The notes beneath the pieces are model-generated. The model searched no databases. It had not been told where the DNA came from and saw only the letters and a program-made list of their open reading frames with translations. A stretch of DNA of 64,000 nucleotides from Pseudomonas sp. BN411. GTDB lineage: Bacteria > Pseudomonadota > Gammaproteobacteria > Pseudomonadales > Pseudomonadaceae. The stretch covers positions 186,001 through 250,000 of the forward strand of contig NZ_SSOM01000067.1 in the NCBI RefSeq assembly GCF_029871235.1, in the 5' to 3' direction. Position numbers and translations under genes: made by a program. Below, in pieces: positions 53,477-62,930 of the stretch. Within the stretch, counting starts at the first letter, position 1, and every line of letters begins with the position of its first letter.

Positions 53477-54330
53477 TGCTGCCTTATCACCTGGGCTGCC
53501 CGTCGTGGAACGAGCCAGCCTGGCGCGGCAGTTTCTATCCCGCTGACCTGCGTCCCGCCGAAACCCTTGGCCATTACTGCCAGGTGTTCAACGCCGTGGA
53601 AGGCAATACCACCTTCTACGCCCGGCCATCTGCCGAGACTATTCAGCGCTGGGCGCAAACCATGCCGGAGGGGTTCCGCTTCTGCGCCAAGGTGCCCCGC
53701 GACATCAGCCACGAAGGCGATCTGCGCGACCAGTTCACCGCCACCCAGGACTTTCTCCAGCTGCTGTCACCCCTCGGGCCGCGTCTGGCGCCGCTCTGGC
53801 TGCAGTTGCCGGCGGCCTTCGGGCCTAACCGGCTCGGCGAGCTGGCTTGCTGGCTGGACGAGTTCAGTCACCAGTCCATTGCGGTGGAAGTGCGCAATCC
53901 GGCCTTCTTCGACAAGGGCGACGCCGAGCGGGTGCTCAATCGCCTGCTGCACGAGCGCGGCGTAGAGCGCATCTGCCTGGATTCGCGGGCCCTGTTCAGC
54001 GTCCGCTCCCAGGACCCGGCGGTGCTCCATGCGCAGTCGAAGAAACCGCGCGTGCCGGTTCGACCCACCGCCTTCAGCGCCAGTCCGCAGGTGCGTTTTA
54101 TCGGCGGGCCTGACCTGGACGCCAACCAGCCGTTCCTCGAGCCCTGGCTGGACAAGGTGGCAGGCTGGATCGAACAGGGCCTGACGCCCAACGTTTTCCT
54201 GCACACCCCGGACAATCACCTGGCGGCAGCCCAGGCCCTGCGCTTCCATGCAGCCCTTTGCGAGCGCCTGCCCGGACTGCCGGCCCTCGTGCTGCCGCAA
54301 CCGCCTGCCGAACAGCTCGGTCTCCTGTAA
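53476..54330 (+). CDS. DUF72 (YecE-like) protein
   Basis: A 284-residue DUF72 protein with a TIM-barrel-like fold. Typical are LGCPSWNEPAWRGSFYP at the N-terminus, YCQVFNAVEGNTTFYARPSA and FRFCAKVPRDISHEGDL. Function is unknown in the family. It starts within the stop of the preceding small gene. Confidence 0.9.
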   Translation: MLPYHLGCPSWNEPAWRGSFYPADLRPAETLGHYCQVFNAVEGNTTFYARPSAETIQRWAQTMPEGFRFCAKVPRDISHEGDLRDQFTATQDFLQLLSPLGPRLAPLWLQLPAAFGPNRLGELACWLDEFSHQSIAVEVRNPAFFDKGDAERVLNRLLHERGVERICLDSRALFSVRSQDPAVLHAQSKKPRVPVRPTAFSASPQVRFIGGPDLDANQPFLEPWLDKVAGWIEQGLTPNVFLHTPDNHLAAAQALRFHAALCERLPGLPALVLPQPPAEQLGLL

Positions 54331-54378
54331 ACCTTGGGCTAGGCTATCGGCCACTGTTCGCAGATTCCGGAGCCTGCC

Positions 54379-55206
54379 ATGACCACCCAAGCGCAACGCG
54401 GCGAAGCCTTTGCCGCCCTGCACCATGCCCCCGGCCTGTTCGTCCTGCCCAATCCCTGGGATGCAGGTTCCGCCAAGATGCTCGCCCACCTGGGGTTCTC
54501 CGCCCTGGCCACCACCAGCGCCGGCCTTGCCTTCGCCCTGGGCCGGAGTGATGCCGAAGGCAATGTCAGCCGCGAAGAAGCCCTGGCCAATGCCCGAGAC
54601 ATAGTCGAGGCGACGCCCTTGCCGGTAGTAGCGGACCTGGAGAACGGCTACGGCGATCGCCCCGAAGACTGTGCGCAGACCATCCGCGCGGCAGCTGCGG
54701 CAGGGCTGGTGGGCGGCTCCATCGAAGACGCCAGCGGCCGGGACGGGGACCCGATCTACCCGCTGGAACTTGCCGTGGAACGCATCCGCGCCGCAGTGGA
54801 AGCGGCCCGCAGTCTCGGGTTCGCCTTCACCCTGGCGGCACGGGCCGAGAACTTCCTGCATGGACGCCCTGACCTCGACGACACGCTGCGTCGGCTGGTG
54901 GCCTATGCAGAAGCTGGCGCCGATGTGCTTTACGCGCCTGGCCTGACCACCCGCGAACAGATCAGGGAAGTGGTTCATGCAGTGGCGCCAAGACCAGTGA
55001 ACGTGCTGGTGGGCTCGCCCAGCCTGAAACTGGGCCTGGACGAGCTGGCCGAGCTTGGAGTCAAGCGGGTCAGCGTTGGCTCGAATCTGGCCCGAGTCGC
55101 CCTGGGGGCGTTCTATCAGGCGGCCGAATCATTACGTCGAGGGGACCTCGAACCCATGGCGCGCGCGATGCCTTTCGACCGTATCAACGACCTGTTCAGG
55201 TCCTGA
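54379..55206 (+). CDS. Isocitrate lyase/PEP mutase family protein
   Basis: A 275-residue TIM barrel of the ICL/PEPM superfamily. [20 protein letters not shown] and the Mg-binding stretch [11 protein letters not shown] are clear, with [20 protein letters not shown] and [14 protein letters not shown]. It lacks the KKCGH loop of true isocitrate and methylisocitrate lyases, so the reaction is more likely a PEP-mutase-like, oxaloacetate-hydrolase-like or other C-C/C-P chemistry. No phosphonate genes are near. Confidence 0.85.
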   Translation: MTTQAQRGEAFAALHHAPGLFVLPNPWDAGSAKMLAHLGFSALATTSAGLAFALGRSDAEGNVSREEALANARDIVEATPLPVVADLENGYGDRPEDCAQTIRAAAAAGLVGGSIEDASGRDGDPIYPLELAVERIRAAVEAARSLGFAFTLAARAENFLHGRPDLDDTLRRLVAYAEAGADVLYAPGLTTREQIREVVHAVAPRPVNVLVGSPSLKLGLDELAELGVKRVSVGSNLARVALGAFYQAAESLRRGDLEPMARAMPFDRINDLFRS

Positions 55207-55297
55207 GCGGCGGGTTCTTTCTCGCGCGCGCCGTTGGGACGCTGGCTACAGGCTCTGGCAGAATGCGCGGGTTTTTTCCGGTCAGGCGATTGCGTCC

Positions 55298-56071
55298 ATG
55301 AGTGAAGATTCCGTCAGGGTAAGGGCCGAAGCCCTGGAACCGGCGTATGCCGAAGCGCTGGATGCCTGGGCCGCACGCCTGGGGCTGCCGCGTGAAGGTG
55401 AGGCAGACTTCGCCCTGCAGCTGGGCGACGACGGCCTGCAATTGCTGCAACTCGGCCCCGATTCGCCGGGACCTGTCAGGGTGGATTTTGTCGAAGGTGC
55501 AGCGGCCCATCGGCGCAAGTTCGGCGGGGGCAGCGGGCAGATGATCGCCAAGGCGGTGGGCGTGCAGCCCGGCGTCCGTCCAACGGTGCTGGACGCCACG
55601 GCGGGGCTGGGGCGCGATGCCTTCGTCCTGGCGACCCTGGGCTGCGGCATGACCCTGATCGAACGCCAGCCGCTGATCGCCGCCTTGCTCGAAGACGGCC
55701 TGGCCCGAGCCGGTCGGGACCTGGACTCCGCCGCCATCGTTGCGCGTATGCAACTGCTGCAGGGCAATGCCATCGAGCTGATGCGCCATTGGCAGGGCGA
55801 AGCGCCCCAGGTGGTCTATCTCGACCCGATGTTCCCGCACCGCGACAAGAGCGCGCTGGTGAAAAAGGAAATGCGCCTGTTCCGCCCCCTGGTGGGCGAT
55901 GACCAGGACGCCCCGGCGCTGCTGGAGGCGGCCCTGGCCCTGGCCAGCCACCGCGTGGTGGTGAAGCGCCCGCGCAAGGCCCCGATCATTGAAGGCTCCA
56001 AGCCGGGCTACTCGCTAGAAGGCAAATCCAGCCGGTACGACATCTATCCGAAGAAGAAACTCGGAAACTGA
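55298..56071 (+). CDS. rsmJ: 16S rRNA m2G1516 methyltransferase RsmJ
   Basis: Methylates G1516 of 16S rRNA; 257 residues. SAM-binding motif [20 protein letters not shown], catalytic region [20 protein letters not shown] and C-terminal [12 protein letters not shown] are those of the family. ATG 55298 is chosen from family length; no strong ribosome-binding site is seen. It converges with mexL. Confidence 0.93.
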   Translation: MSEDSVRVRAEALEPAYAEALDAWAARLGLPREGEADFALQLGDDGLQLLQLGPDSPGPVRVDFVEGAAAHRRKFGGGSGQMIAKAVGVQPGVRPTVLDATAGLGRDAFVLATLGCGMTLIERQPLIAALLEDGLARAGRDLDSAAIVARMQLLQGNAIELMRHWQGEAPQVVYLDPMFPHRDKSALVKKEMRLFRPLVGDDQDAPALLEAALALASHRVVVKRPRKAPIIEGSKPGYSLEGKSSRYDIYPKKKLGN

Positions 56072-56131
56072 GCCGGCGCCACCCTCAGGTGGCGTCCAGC
56101 CGATTCCGCGATCGGACCTGCTGACGCTCGG

Positions 56132-56767
56132 TCAGGGCGCGTAGGCCCTGATGAACAGCTCCACCACTTCCCGCACATGCTGCTCGGCGTCTTCCCCTTC
56201 CAGGGCGGCGCCGCAGCCGATCAGCAGACGGAAGTTATGCCCGCCCTTGATCAGGCAGAAGAAATGCTCGGCGGCATTCTGCGCGTGCTCGATGCGCAGC
56301 TTGCCGGCCTGGTTGGCCTGGGCCAGCAGCCCCGTCATTTCCTGCAGGATCTGCAGCGGCCCCGCCTCGTAGAACATTCGTGACAGCTTCGCGTCCTGGT
56401 TGGCCATGGCCACCATCACGCGGTGCAGCTCCAGGGATTCGCGGCTGTTGATCAGCTGGTGAAAGCTGCGGCCGATGTTCAGCAGCACGCTCTCGATACT
56501 GGCGTCCGGCGGCAGCTCGAACAGCAGCTCCGGCAGCTGCTCCTCGCACTTGGCCTTCACCGCAGCGGAGAACAGCGTCTCCTTGTCGGTGAAATGGCTG
56601 TACACGGTCAGCTTGGACACTCCGGCCTCGGCGGCGATGGCGTCCATGCTGCTGCCGTCGTAGCCGTTTCGTAGGAAAAGATTCTTCGCGGCTTCGAGAA
56701 TTGCCTTTCTTTTAGCCGGATCTTTTGGGCGGCCTGGGCCGCTGGTCGGAAACGAATTGTCAGACAT
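56132..56767 (-). CDS. mexL: TetR family repressor MexL
   Basis: Repressor of mexJK and of itself in P. aeruginosa. The 211-residue product has the N-terminal helix-turn-helix (ILEAAKNLFLRNGYDGSSMD; IAAEAGVSKLTVYSHFTDKE) and a TetR C-terminal ligand domain. It is divergent from mexJ with 92 bp between starts containing a likely operator. Identification rests on sequence resemblance plus the mexJK neighbours. Confidence 0.88.
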   Translation of the reverse strand: MSDNSFPTSGPGRPKDPAKRKAILEAAKNLFLRNGYDGSSMDAIAAEAGVSKLTVYSHFTDKETLFSAAVKAKCEEQLPELLFELPPDASIESVLLNIGRSFHQLINSRESLELHRVMVAMANQDAKLSRMFYEAGPLQILQEMTGLLAQANQAGKLRIEHAQNAAEHFFCLIKGGHNFRLLIGCGAALEGEDAEQHVREVVELFIRAYAP

Positions 56768-56805
56768 TTCTTTCTAAATACTGGACTGGTGAGTTTGCTA
56801 TTTTT

Positions 56806-56824
56806 ACTATACCCAGCAGTATAA
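56806..56824. promoter_or_regulatory. Candidate MexL operator in the mexL-mexJ intergenic region
   Basis: TATAC (56808-56812) and GTATA (56819-56823) form an inverted repeat with a 6-nt spacer in an AT-rich stretch that must hold both divergent promoters. The AT content contrasts sharply with the surrounding GC-rich DNA. Confidence 0.6.
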
Positions 56825-56859
56825 ATATTCCAGCTGCTCTTCGCGAAAGGTCATTCATC

Positions 56860-57963
56860 ATGTTTCGCCATGCCTTGCCCCTCGCTCTGCCCCTTTCCCT
56901 CTCCTTGTTGATCACGGCCTGCGGCAATGGGGAGCCTGTGCAACAGGTGGTGCGTCCGGCCATGGTGGTGCAACCCGAGCCTGCTGCGGAGGCGGTGGAT
57001 ACCTTCCCCGGTGAGGTGCGCTCGCGCTACGAGCCCGATCTGGCCTTCCGCATCGGCGGCAAGATCGCCAAGCGTCTCGTGGAAGTGGGGCAGCGGGTGA
57101 AGAAGGACCAGTCCCTGGCCGAATTGGACCCGGAGGACGTGCGCCTGCAGCTGGAGGCCAGCCGGGCCCAGGTCGCCGCCGCCGAAGCCAACCTCAAGCT
57201 GGTGCGCGCCGAGCGTGATCGTTACCGCACCCTGCTGGACCGCCAGATGATCAGCCACTCCCAGTACGACAACGTGGAAAACCAGTACCGCGCGGGCGAG
57301 GCGCGGGTGAAGCAGATCAAGGCCGAGTTCAACGTCGCCAGCAACCAGGCTGCCTACACCGTGTTGCGCGCTTCCCAGGATGGCGTGATCGCCAGCCGTC
57401 GCGCGGAAGTGGGGCAGGTGGTGGCCGCCGGACAGACGGTCTTCACTCTGGCAGCGGACGGTGAGCGCGAAGTGCTGATCAGCCTGCCGGAACATGCCAT
57501 CGACCGCTTCAAGGTCGGCCAGGAGGTGGCGGTCGAGCTCTGGTCGCTGCCCGGCCAGCGCTTCCCGGCGCGTATCCGTGAGCTGGCGCCGGCTGCCGAT
57601 TCGCAGTCGCGCACCTTTGCCGCGCGTGTCGCCTTCGCCGATGGCAAGGTCCCGGCAGAGCTGGGGCAGAGCGCCCGCGTCTTCATCCGCAGCAACGGTT
57701 CCGTTCCCCTTTCCGTACCGCTCTCGGCGCTGACCGCCGAAGCGGGCCAGCCTTATGTCTGGGTAGTGGATCCCAAGGACTCCACCCTCAAGCGCCGCCT
57801 GGTGCGCGTCGGTCCTTACGGCGAGGACCGGGTGCCGGTTCTCGAAGGTCTGAAGCCCGACGATTGGGTCGTGGCCGCCGGCGTGCAGGTGCTGCGCGAA
57901 GGCCAACAGGTGCGGCCGGTGGACCGCGCCAATCGTTCGGTGAAGATGCTGGCCAAGGAGTAA
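56860..57963 (+). CDS. mexJ: RND efflux periplasmic adaptor MexJ
   Basis: Membrane-fusion lipoprotein of the MexJK pump, 367 residues. Signal peptide with lipobox LITAC. Lipoyl halves (DLAFRIGGKIAKRLVEVGQR; VLRASQDGVIASRRAEVGQV), helical hairpin (about 90-150) and beta-barrel (RTFAARVAFADGKVPAELGQ) are in the usual order. ATG 56860 follows CGAAAGG. mexK begins 6 bp after the stop. Confidence 0.93.
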   Translation: MFRHALPLALPLSLSLLITACGNGEPVQQVVRPAMVVQPEPAAEAVDTFPGEVRSRYEPDLAFRIGGKIAKRLVEVGQRVKKDQSLAELDPEDVRLQLEASRAQVAAAEANLKLVRAERDRYRTLLDRQMISHSQYDNVENQYRAGEARVKQIKAEFNVASNQAAYTVLRASQDGVIASRRAEVGQVVAAGQTVFTLAADGEREVLISLPEHAIDRFKVGQEVAVELWSLPGQRFPARIRELAPAADSQSRTFAARVAFADGKVPAELGQSARVFIRSNGSVPLSVPLSALTAEAGQPYVWVVDPKDSTLKRRLVRVGPYGEDRVPVLEGLKPDDWVVAAGVQVLREGQQVRPVDRANRSVKMLAKE

Positions 57964-57969
57964 GGCGCC

Positions 57970-60900
57970 GTGAACTTCAACCTTTCCGCCTGGGCGCTGA
58001 AAAACCGCCAGATCGTCCTCTACATCATGCTGCTGCTGGGCATAGTCGGGGCCATTTCCTACACCAAGCTGGGTCAGAGCGAAGACCCGCCCTTCACCTT
58101 CAAGGCCATGGTGGTCCGCACCAACTGGCCGGGCGCCAGTGCCGAGGAAGTGTCCCGCCAGGTCACCGAACGCATCGAGAAGAAGCTGATGGAGACCGGC
58201 GAGTACGACAAGATCATCTCGTTCTCCCGCCCCGGCGAATCGCAGGTGACCTTCATCGCCCGCGACTCCATGCACTCCAACGAGATTCCCGAGCTCTGGT
58301 ACCAGGTCCGCAAGAAGATCAGCGACATTCGCCATACCTTGCCGCCGGGTATCCAGGGACCGTTCTTCAATGACGAGTTCGGCACCACCTTCGGCAACAT
58401 CTATGCGCTGACCGGCGAGGGCTTCGACTACGCCGTGCTCAAGGACTACGCCGACCGTATCCAGCTGCAACTGCAGCGGGTCAAGGATGTGGGCAAGGTG
58501 GAACTGCTCGGCCTGCAGGACGAGAAGATCTGGATCGAACTGTCCAACGTGAAGCTGGCGACCCTGGGGCTGCCCCTCGCCGCCGTTCAGCAAGCCCTGG
58601 AAGAGCAGAACGCCGTGGCCGCCGCCGGTTTCTTCGAGACCGCCAGTGACCGTGTGCAGTTGCGGGTTTCCGGCCGCTTCGATTCGGTGAAGGAAATCCG
58701 CGATTTCCCCATCCGCGTGGGTGACCGTACCTTCCGCATCGGCGATGTCGCGGAAGTGCGTCGCGGCTTCAACGACCCGCCGGCGCCGCGCATGCGCTTC
58801 ATGGGCGAAGACGCCATTGGCCTGGCCGTATCCATGAAGCCCGGCGGCGACATCCTGGTGCTCGGCCAAGCGCTGGAGCAGGAGTTCGCCCGACTGCAGC
58901 AGAACCTGCCGGCCGGCATGCAGCTGCGCAAGGTGTCCGATCAGCCGGCGGCGGTGAAGACCGGGGTAGGGGAGTTCGTTCGCGTGCTCACCGAGGCCTT
59001 GGTCATCGTACTGCTGGTGAGCTTCTTCTCCCTGGGCCTGCGGACTGGCCTGGTGGTGGCGCTGTCCATCCCGCTGGTGCTGGCGATGACCTTCGCCACG
59101 ATGTACTACCTCGGCATCGGCCTACACAAGATTTCCCTCGGCGCGCTGGTACTTGCGCTGGGGCTCTTGGTGGACGACGCGATCATCGCGGTGGAAATGA
59201 TGGCCATCAAGATGGAGCAGGGCTATGACCGCCTAAAGGCGGCCAGCTATGCCTGGAGCAGCACGGCGTTCCCGATGCTCACCGGCACCCTGATCACCGC
59301 CGCCGGTTTCCTGCCCATCGCCACCGCGCAATCCGGTACCGGCGAGTACACCCGCTCGATCTTCCAGGTGGTGACCATCGCCCTTGTGGTGTCCTGGATT
59401 GCCGCGGTGATGTTCGTCCCCTATCTGGGCGACCGCCTGCTGCCCGATCTGGCCAAGCTGCACGCGAAGAAGCACGGCGGCAGCGACAAGGGCCACGATC
59501 CCTATGGCACTCCCTTCTACCAGCGTGTACGTCGCGTGGTGGAGTGGTGCGTACGCCGGCGCAAGACGGTGATCCTGCTGACCCTGGCCGCGTTCGTCGC
59601 CTCCATCGCGCTGTTCCGGTTCGTGCCCCAACAGTTCTTCCCGTCTTCCGGACGCCTGGAGCTGATGGTCGACCTCAAGCTGGGCGAGGGTTCGTCTCTG
59701 GCCAATACCGAGGTCGAGGTGAAGCGTCTGGAGCAGATGCTGCGCGACCACCCCGGTGTGGATAACTACGTTGCCTACGTCGGCACCGGCTCGCCGCGTT
59801 TCTACCTGCCGTTGGACCAGCAACTGCCTGCGGCGAGCTTCGCCCAGTTCGTGGTGCTGGCCAAATCCATCGAGTCCCGCGAGGAAATCCGCAGCTGGCT
59901 GATCCAGGTGCTGAACGATGATTTCCCGACCCTGCGCAGCCGTATCTCGCGTCTGGAGAACGGCCCGCCGGTGGGCTATCCAGTGCAGTTCCGCGTATCC
60001 GGCGAGCACATCGACGAAGTCCGCGCTCTGGCGCGCAAGGTGGCCGACAAGGTGCGCGAGAACCCGCACGTGGTGAACGTGCACCTGGATTGGGAAGAGC
60101 CGAGCAAGGTCGTGCGGCTGAACATCGACCAGGACCGCGCCCGCGCCATGGGGGTGAGCACTGCTGACCTGTCGAAGTTCCTGCAGAGCTCGCTGACCGG
60201 CGCGCCGGTGAGCCAGTACCGCGAAGACAACGAGCTGATCGAGATCCTCCTGCGCGGCACCGTGCGTGAACGCCAGGAACTGGCCCTGTTGCCGAGCCTG
60301 GCGGTGCCCACGGACAACGGCCACAGCGTGCCGCTGTCGCAGATCGCCACCCTGGAATACGGTTTCGAGGAAGGCATCATCTGGCACCGCAACCGCCTGC
60401 CCACCGTCACCGTGCGTGCCGACATCTACGACAAGTCGCTGCCGGCCAGCCTGGTCAAGGACATCTCGCCGACGCTGGACCCGATCCGCGCCGAGCTGCC
60501 GGACGGCTACCTGCTGGAGGTCGGCGGTACGGTGGAAGACTCCGCCCGTGGGCAGCGCTCGGTGAACGCCGGCATGCCGCTGTTCGTCGTGGTCGTGCTG
60601 ACCCTGCTGATGCTGCAGCTGAAGAGCTTCTCGCGCTCGGCCATGGTGTTCCTCACCGCGCCCCTGGGGCTGATCGGCGTGACCCTGTTCCTCCTGGTGT
60701 TCCGCCAGCCCTTCGGCTTCGTCGCCATGCTCGGCACCATCGCCCTGGCGGGGATGATCATGCGCAACTCGGTGATCCTCGTGGACCAGATCGAACAGGA
60801 CATCGCCCATGGCCTGGACCGCTGGCACGCCATCATCGAAGCCACGGTGCGGCGCTTCCGCCCCATCGTGCTCACCGCGCTGGCAGCGGTGCTGGCGATG

Positions 60901-61086
60901 ATCCCGCTGTCGCGCAGCGTGTTCTTCGGTCCCATGGCCGTGGCCATCATGGGCGGGCTGATCGTCGCCACGGCCCTGACCCTATTGTTCCTGCCGGCGC
61001 TCTACGCCGCCTGGTTCCGGGTCAAACCGGCGGAGGCGGAGCAGGCCCAGCCAGCAATGGCATCCGACCCGCAGCCCAGCCACTGA
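57970..61086 (+). CDS. mexK: RND efflux transporter MexK
   Basis: Proton-driven inner-membrane pump, 1038 residues, the AcrB/MexB type. Proton-relay Asp pair lies in ALGLLVDDAIIAVEMMAIKM, and a further conserved motif is in GYDRLKAASYAWSSTAFPML. Starts with GTG at 57970. In P. aeruginosa MexJK exports triclosan via OpmH and erythromycin via OprM; no outer-membrane channel gene is present here either. A terminator follows directly. Confidence 0.94.
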   Translation: MNFNLSAWALKNRQIVLYIMLLLGIVGAISYTKLGQSEDPPFTFKAMVVRTNWPGASAEEVSRQVTERIEKKLMETGEYDKIISFSRPGESQVTFIARDSMHSNEIPELWYQVRKKISDIRHTLPPGIQGPFFNDEFGTTFGNIYALTGEGFDYAVLKDYADRIQLQLQRVKDVGKVELLGLQDEKIWIELSNVKLATLGLPLAAVQQALEEQNAVAAAGFFETASDRVQLRVSGRFDSVKEIRDFPIRVGDRTFRIGDVAEVRRGFNDPPAPRMRFMGEDAIGLAVSMKPGGDILVLGQALEQEFARLQQNLPAGMQLRKVSDQPAAVKTGVGEFVRVLTEALVIVLLVSFFSLGLRTGLVVALSIPLVLAMTFATMYYLGIGLHKISLGALVLALGLLVDDAIIAVEMMAIKMEQGYDRLKAASYAWSSTAFPMLTGTLITAAGFLPIATAQSGTGEYTRSIFQVVTIALVVSWIAAVMFVPYLGDRLLPDLAKLHAKKHGGSDKGHDPYGTPFYQRVRRVVEWCVRRRKTVILLTLAAFVASIALFRFVPQQFFPSSGRLELMVDLKLGEGSSLANTEVEVKRLEQMLRDHPGVDNYVAYVGTGSPRFYLPLDQQLPAASFAQFVVLAKSIESREEIRSWLIQVLNDDFPTLRSRISRLENGPPVGYPVQFRVSGEHIDEVRALARKVADKVRENPHVVNVHLDWEEPSKVVRLNIDQDRARAMGVSTADLSKFLQSSLTGAPVSQYREDNELIEILLRGTVRERQELALLPSLAVPTDNGHSVPLSQIATLEYGFEEGIIWHRNRLPTVTVRADIYDKSLPASLVKDISPTLDPIRAELPDGYLLEVGGTVEDSARGQRSVNAGMPLFVVVVLTLLMLQLKSFSRSAMVFLTAPLGLIGVTLFLLVFRQPFGFVAMLGTIALAGMIMRNSVILVDQIEQDIAHGLDRWHAIIEATVRRFRPIVLTALAAVLAMIPLSRSVFFGPMAVAIMGGLIVATALTLLFLPALYAAWFRVKPAEAEQAQPAMASDPQPSH

Positions 61087-61088
61087 CG

Positions 61089-61115
61089 CAAAAGGCCCCT
61101 TCGGGGGCCTTTTTC
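61089..61115 (+). terminator. Rho-independent terminator after mexK
   Basis: AAAGGCCCC (61091-61099) and GGGGCCTTT (61104-61112) form a stem around TTCG, ending in TTTTT. Starts 3 bp after the mexK stop. Confidence 0.94.
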
Positions 61116-61238
61116 ATGGGCGCTCCGGCCATTTCTGCCAATCATCCGGCTGGTTCCTCCCCGGCCCTTGGCGCCGTGGGCATGCGCGCCGAGACTGACC
61201 GGGCTTGCCTCAGCCCATGATCACAAGACGAGGTACCC

Positions 61239-62396
61239 ATGCAGCACGCGACTCAGGTGGAATTGCTCAAGCGAACCCTGGCCCTGGTGGAGCAGGGCGT
61301 GTCCGAATGCGTCGAGTCGCCGTCGGCGCTGCCGGTGGACGTCTACCTCGACGAGCAGCGCTACCGCCGCGAACGGGACGAGATACTCCGTCGTGAACCG
61401 TTGCTGGTAGCCCGCTCAGGCGAAATTCCCACCGGCCACTTCATCACCCGCGACCTGCTGACACCGCTGCTGCTGACTCGTGACGAGCAGGGCCGACTGC
61501 GTGGCTTCCTCAACGTCTGCAAGCACCGTGGCACTCGATTGGTGGGCGATGCTGCCGGGCGTAACCGGGTCTTCGTCTGCCCTTACCATGCATGGGCTTA
61601 CAGCCCGGACGGGCAGCTTCGGGGCATTCCTCATGGGTACGGTTTCGAAGGCATCGATCGCGCGTGCCTGAACCTCACCGAGGTGCCGGTCGCCGAACGC
61701 TTCGGTGCCGTCTGGGCACGTCACTCTCCGGGGCCGGCGCTGGACATGAACGCCTTCTTCGGTGAGCAGATCCTGGCTGACTTCGACAGCTTCGCCCTAG
61801 ACGATCATGTGATCTTCGATCCCCAGGACGTTCGCCGGCCGGTGAACTGGAAGCTGACCATCGACACCTTCCTGGAGAATTACCACGTCACCAAGGCGCA
61901 CCAGGCCACCATCGACCATTTGTTCTGGCCCAACCTGGGATTGTTCGAGCGTTTCGGCCGGCATATCCGCAACTACTACGTGAAGCGCAACCTGCGGGAA
62001 ATCCTCGACCAGCCGGAGCAGGACTGGGACCTGCGGCGCCACGGCAATCTGCTGTACTTCCTCTGGCCCAACACGCTGGTGTTGGTGGAGCCGGACCACA
62101 TCGACTTCTCCACCGTGTTCCCCGACGGCCCGCTGGCGACCCGCGTACTCGGGCATACCTTGCTGCCGGAAGCGCCGGCGACGGAAAAGGCGCAGCGCTA
62201 TTTCGAGAAGAACAACGCCATTCTCTATTCGGCACTGGAGGAGGACTTCGCCATGGCGGCGCGGGTGCAGGCAGGGATCCAGGCCGGGGCCAGCGACAGG
62301 CTCTGGCATGGGCGTTTCGAGCAGGCGCTGAGGTGGTTCCATCAGGGGTTGGATGAAGTGCTGGGTGATGCGCGGGTGGAGGTTGTGGGAAGGTGA
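61239..62396 (+). CDS. Rieske non-heme iron oxygenase, alpha subunit type
   Basis: Aromatic-ring-hydroxylating-type oxygenase, 385 residues. The Rieske 2Fe-2S site is CKHRG (about 93-97) with CPYHAW (about 113-118). The mononuclear iron site is in IDTFLENYHVTKAHQATIDH (two His), and the final acidic ligand is probably in ALEEDFAMAARVQAG. The substrate is unknown. No beta subunit, ferredoxin or reductase gene is near, so electrons must come from elsewhere. ATG 61239 has only a weak site (GACGAGGTACCC). Confidence 0.87.
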   Translation: MQHATQVELLKRTLALVEQGVSECVESPSALPVDVYLDEQRYRRERDEILRREPLLVARSGEIPTGHFITRDLLTPLLLTRDEQGRLRGFLNVCKHRGTRLVGDAAGRNRVFVCPYHAWAYSPDGQLRGIPHGYGFEGIDRACLNLTEVPVAERFGAVWARHSPGPALDMNAFFGEQILADFDSFALDDHVIFDPQDVRRPVNWKLTIDTFLENYHVTKAHQATIDHLFWPNLGLFERFGRHIRNYYVKRNLREILDQPEQDWDLRRHGNLLYFLWPNTLVLVEPDHIDFSTVFPDGPLATRVLGHTLLPEAPATEKAQRYFEKNNAILYSALEEDFAMAARVQAGIQAGASDRLWHGRFEQALRWFHQGLDEVLGDARVEVVGR

Positions 62397-62472
62397 GGGC
62401 AGAACAGATTGGCAATCTTGTGTGATTGCTGCTGATCGGGGCCGTGCCGATGGACGTTACCCTCACCCCCAG

Positions 62473-62495
62473 CCCCTCTCCCAAAGGTAGAGGGG
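62473..62495. repeat. CTCTCCC-type repeat after the Rieske oxygenase gene
   Basis: CCCCTCTCCC (62473-62482) pairs with the GTAGAGGGG that follows, preceded by ACCCTCACCCCCAG. Same family as the copies in the polyamine locus. Confidence 0.7.
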
Positions 62496-62540
62496 TGACT
62501 CGCGTCGGCGAGGGACAAATCATCCTGAAGCAACCCGCGG

Positions 62541-62800
62541 CCTGAAGCCGTGCAGAAGCGGTGGGGCGGCGAGTTCGCCCCTTCAGGAGGCCGAGCGGAA
62601 TCGTTGCAGAGGGGACGAGCGGCATGGATGCCGCGAGAGGCGTGTGGGGCCATGGATGGCCCCTCTCGCCGTGCCCCGGCGCAACGATGGAGCGAGGGAA
62701 GTCCGGCGCAGCCGGACCCGGATGCAGGGGCAAGCCCTTTTGGTTTCTTTTGGGTGGTGCGGCATTCCGACGACTGCCAAAAGAGACTCGCCGGGAGGCG
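62541..62800. repeat. Structured multi-hairpin intergenic element
   Basis: The 534 bp between the Rieske oxygenase and DUF4197 genes hold no supported gene, but about 250 nt are densely paired. CCTGAA (62541-62546) pairs with TTCAGG (62582-62587); TCGTTGC (62601-62607) pairs over distance with GCAACGA (62681-62687) and encloses GCGAGA/TCTCGC (62633-62638 / 62664-62669) and GGGGCC/GGCCCC. GTCCGGC/GCCGGAC (62701-62707 / 62711-62717) is perfect, and GTTTCTTTTGG (62743-62753) pairs with CCAAAAGAGAC (62777-62787) with one mismatch. Parts match repeat segments near 1.7 kb. Confidence 0.7.
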
Positions 62801-62885
62801 AAACAGAAACCTGACGCCCACTCGGCAATGAACTGGACATCCATCTCCCAAATTGCCAATTCACCGGAACCAGCCGGATACCCAC

Positions 62886-62914
62886 AAAAAAGCCCGGCAT
62901 CAAGCCGGGCTTCT
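62886..62914 (-). terminator. Rho-independent terminator after the DUF4197 gene
   Basis: AGCCCGGC (62891-62898) pairs with GCCGGGCT (62904-62911). Read on the minus strand it ends in TTTTTT, 17 bp beyond the stop at 62931. Confidence 0.93.
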
Positions 62915-62930
62915 TCACTAGGCGTAACGC

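Noticed and set aside
54379-55206. Isocitrate or methylisocitrate lyase
   Set aside because: The fold is right but the KKCGH catalytic loop is missing, so only the superfamily is assigned.
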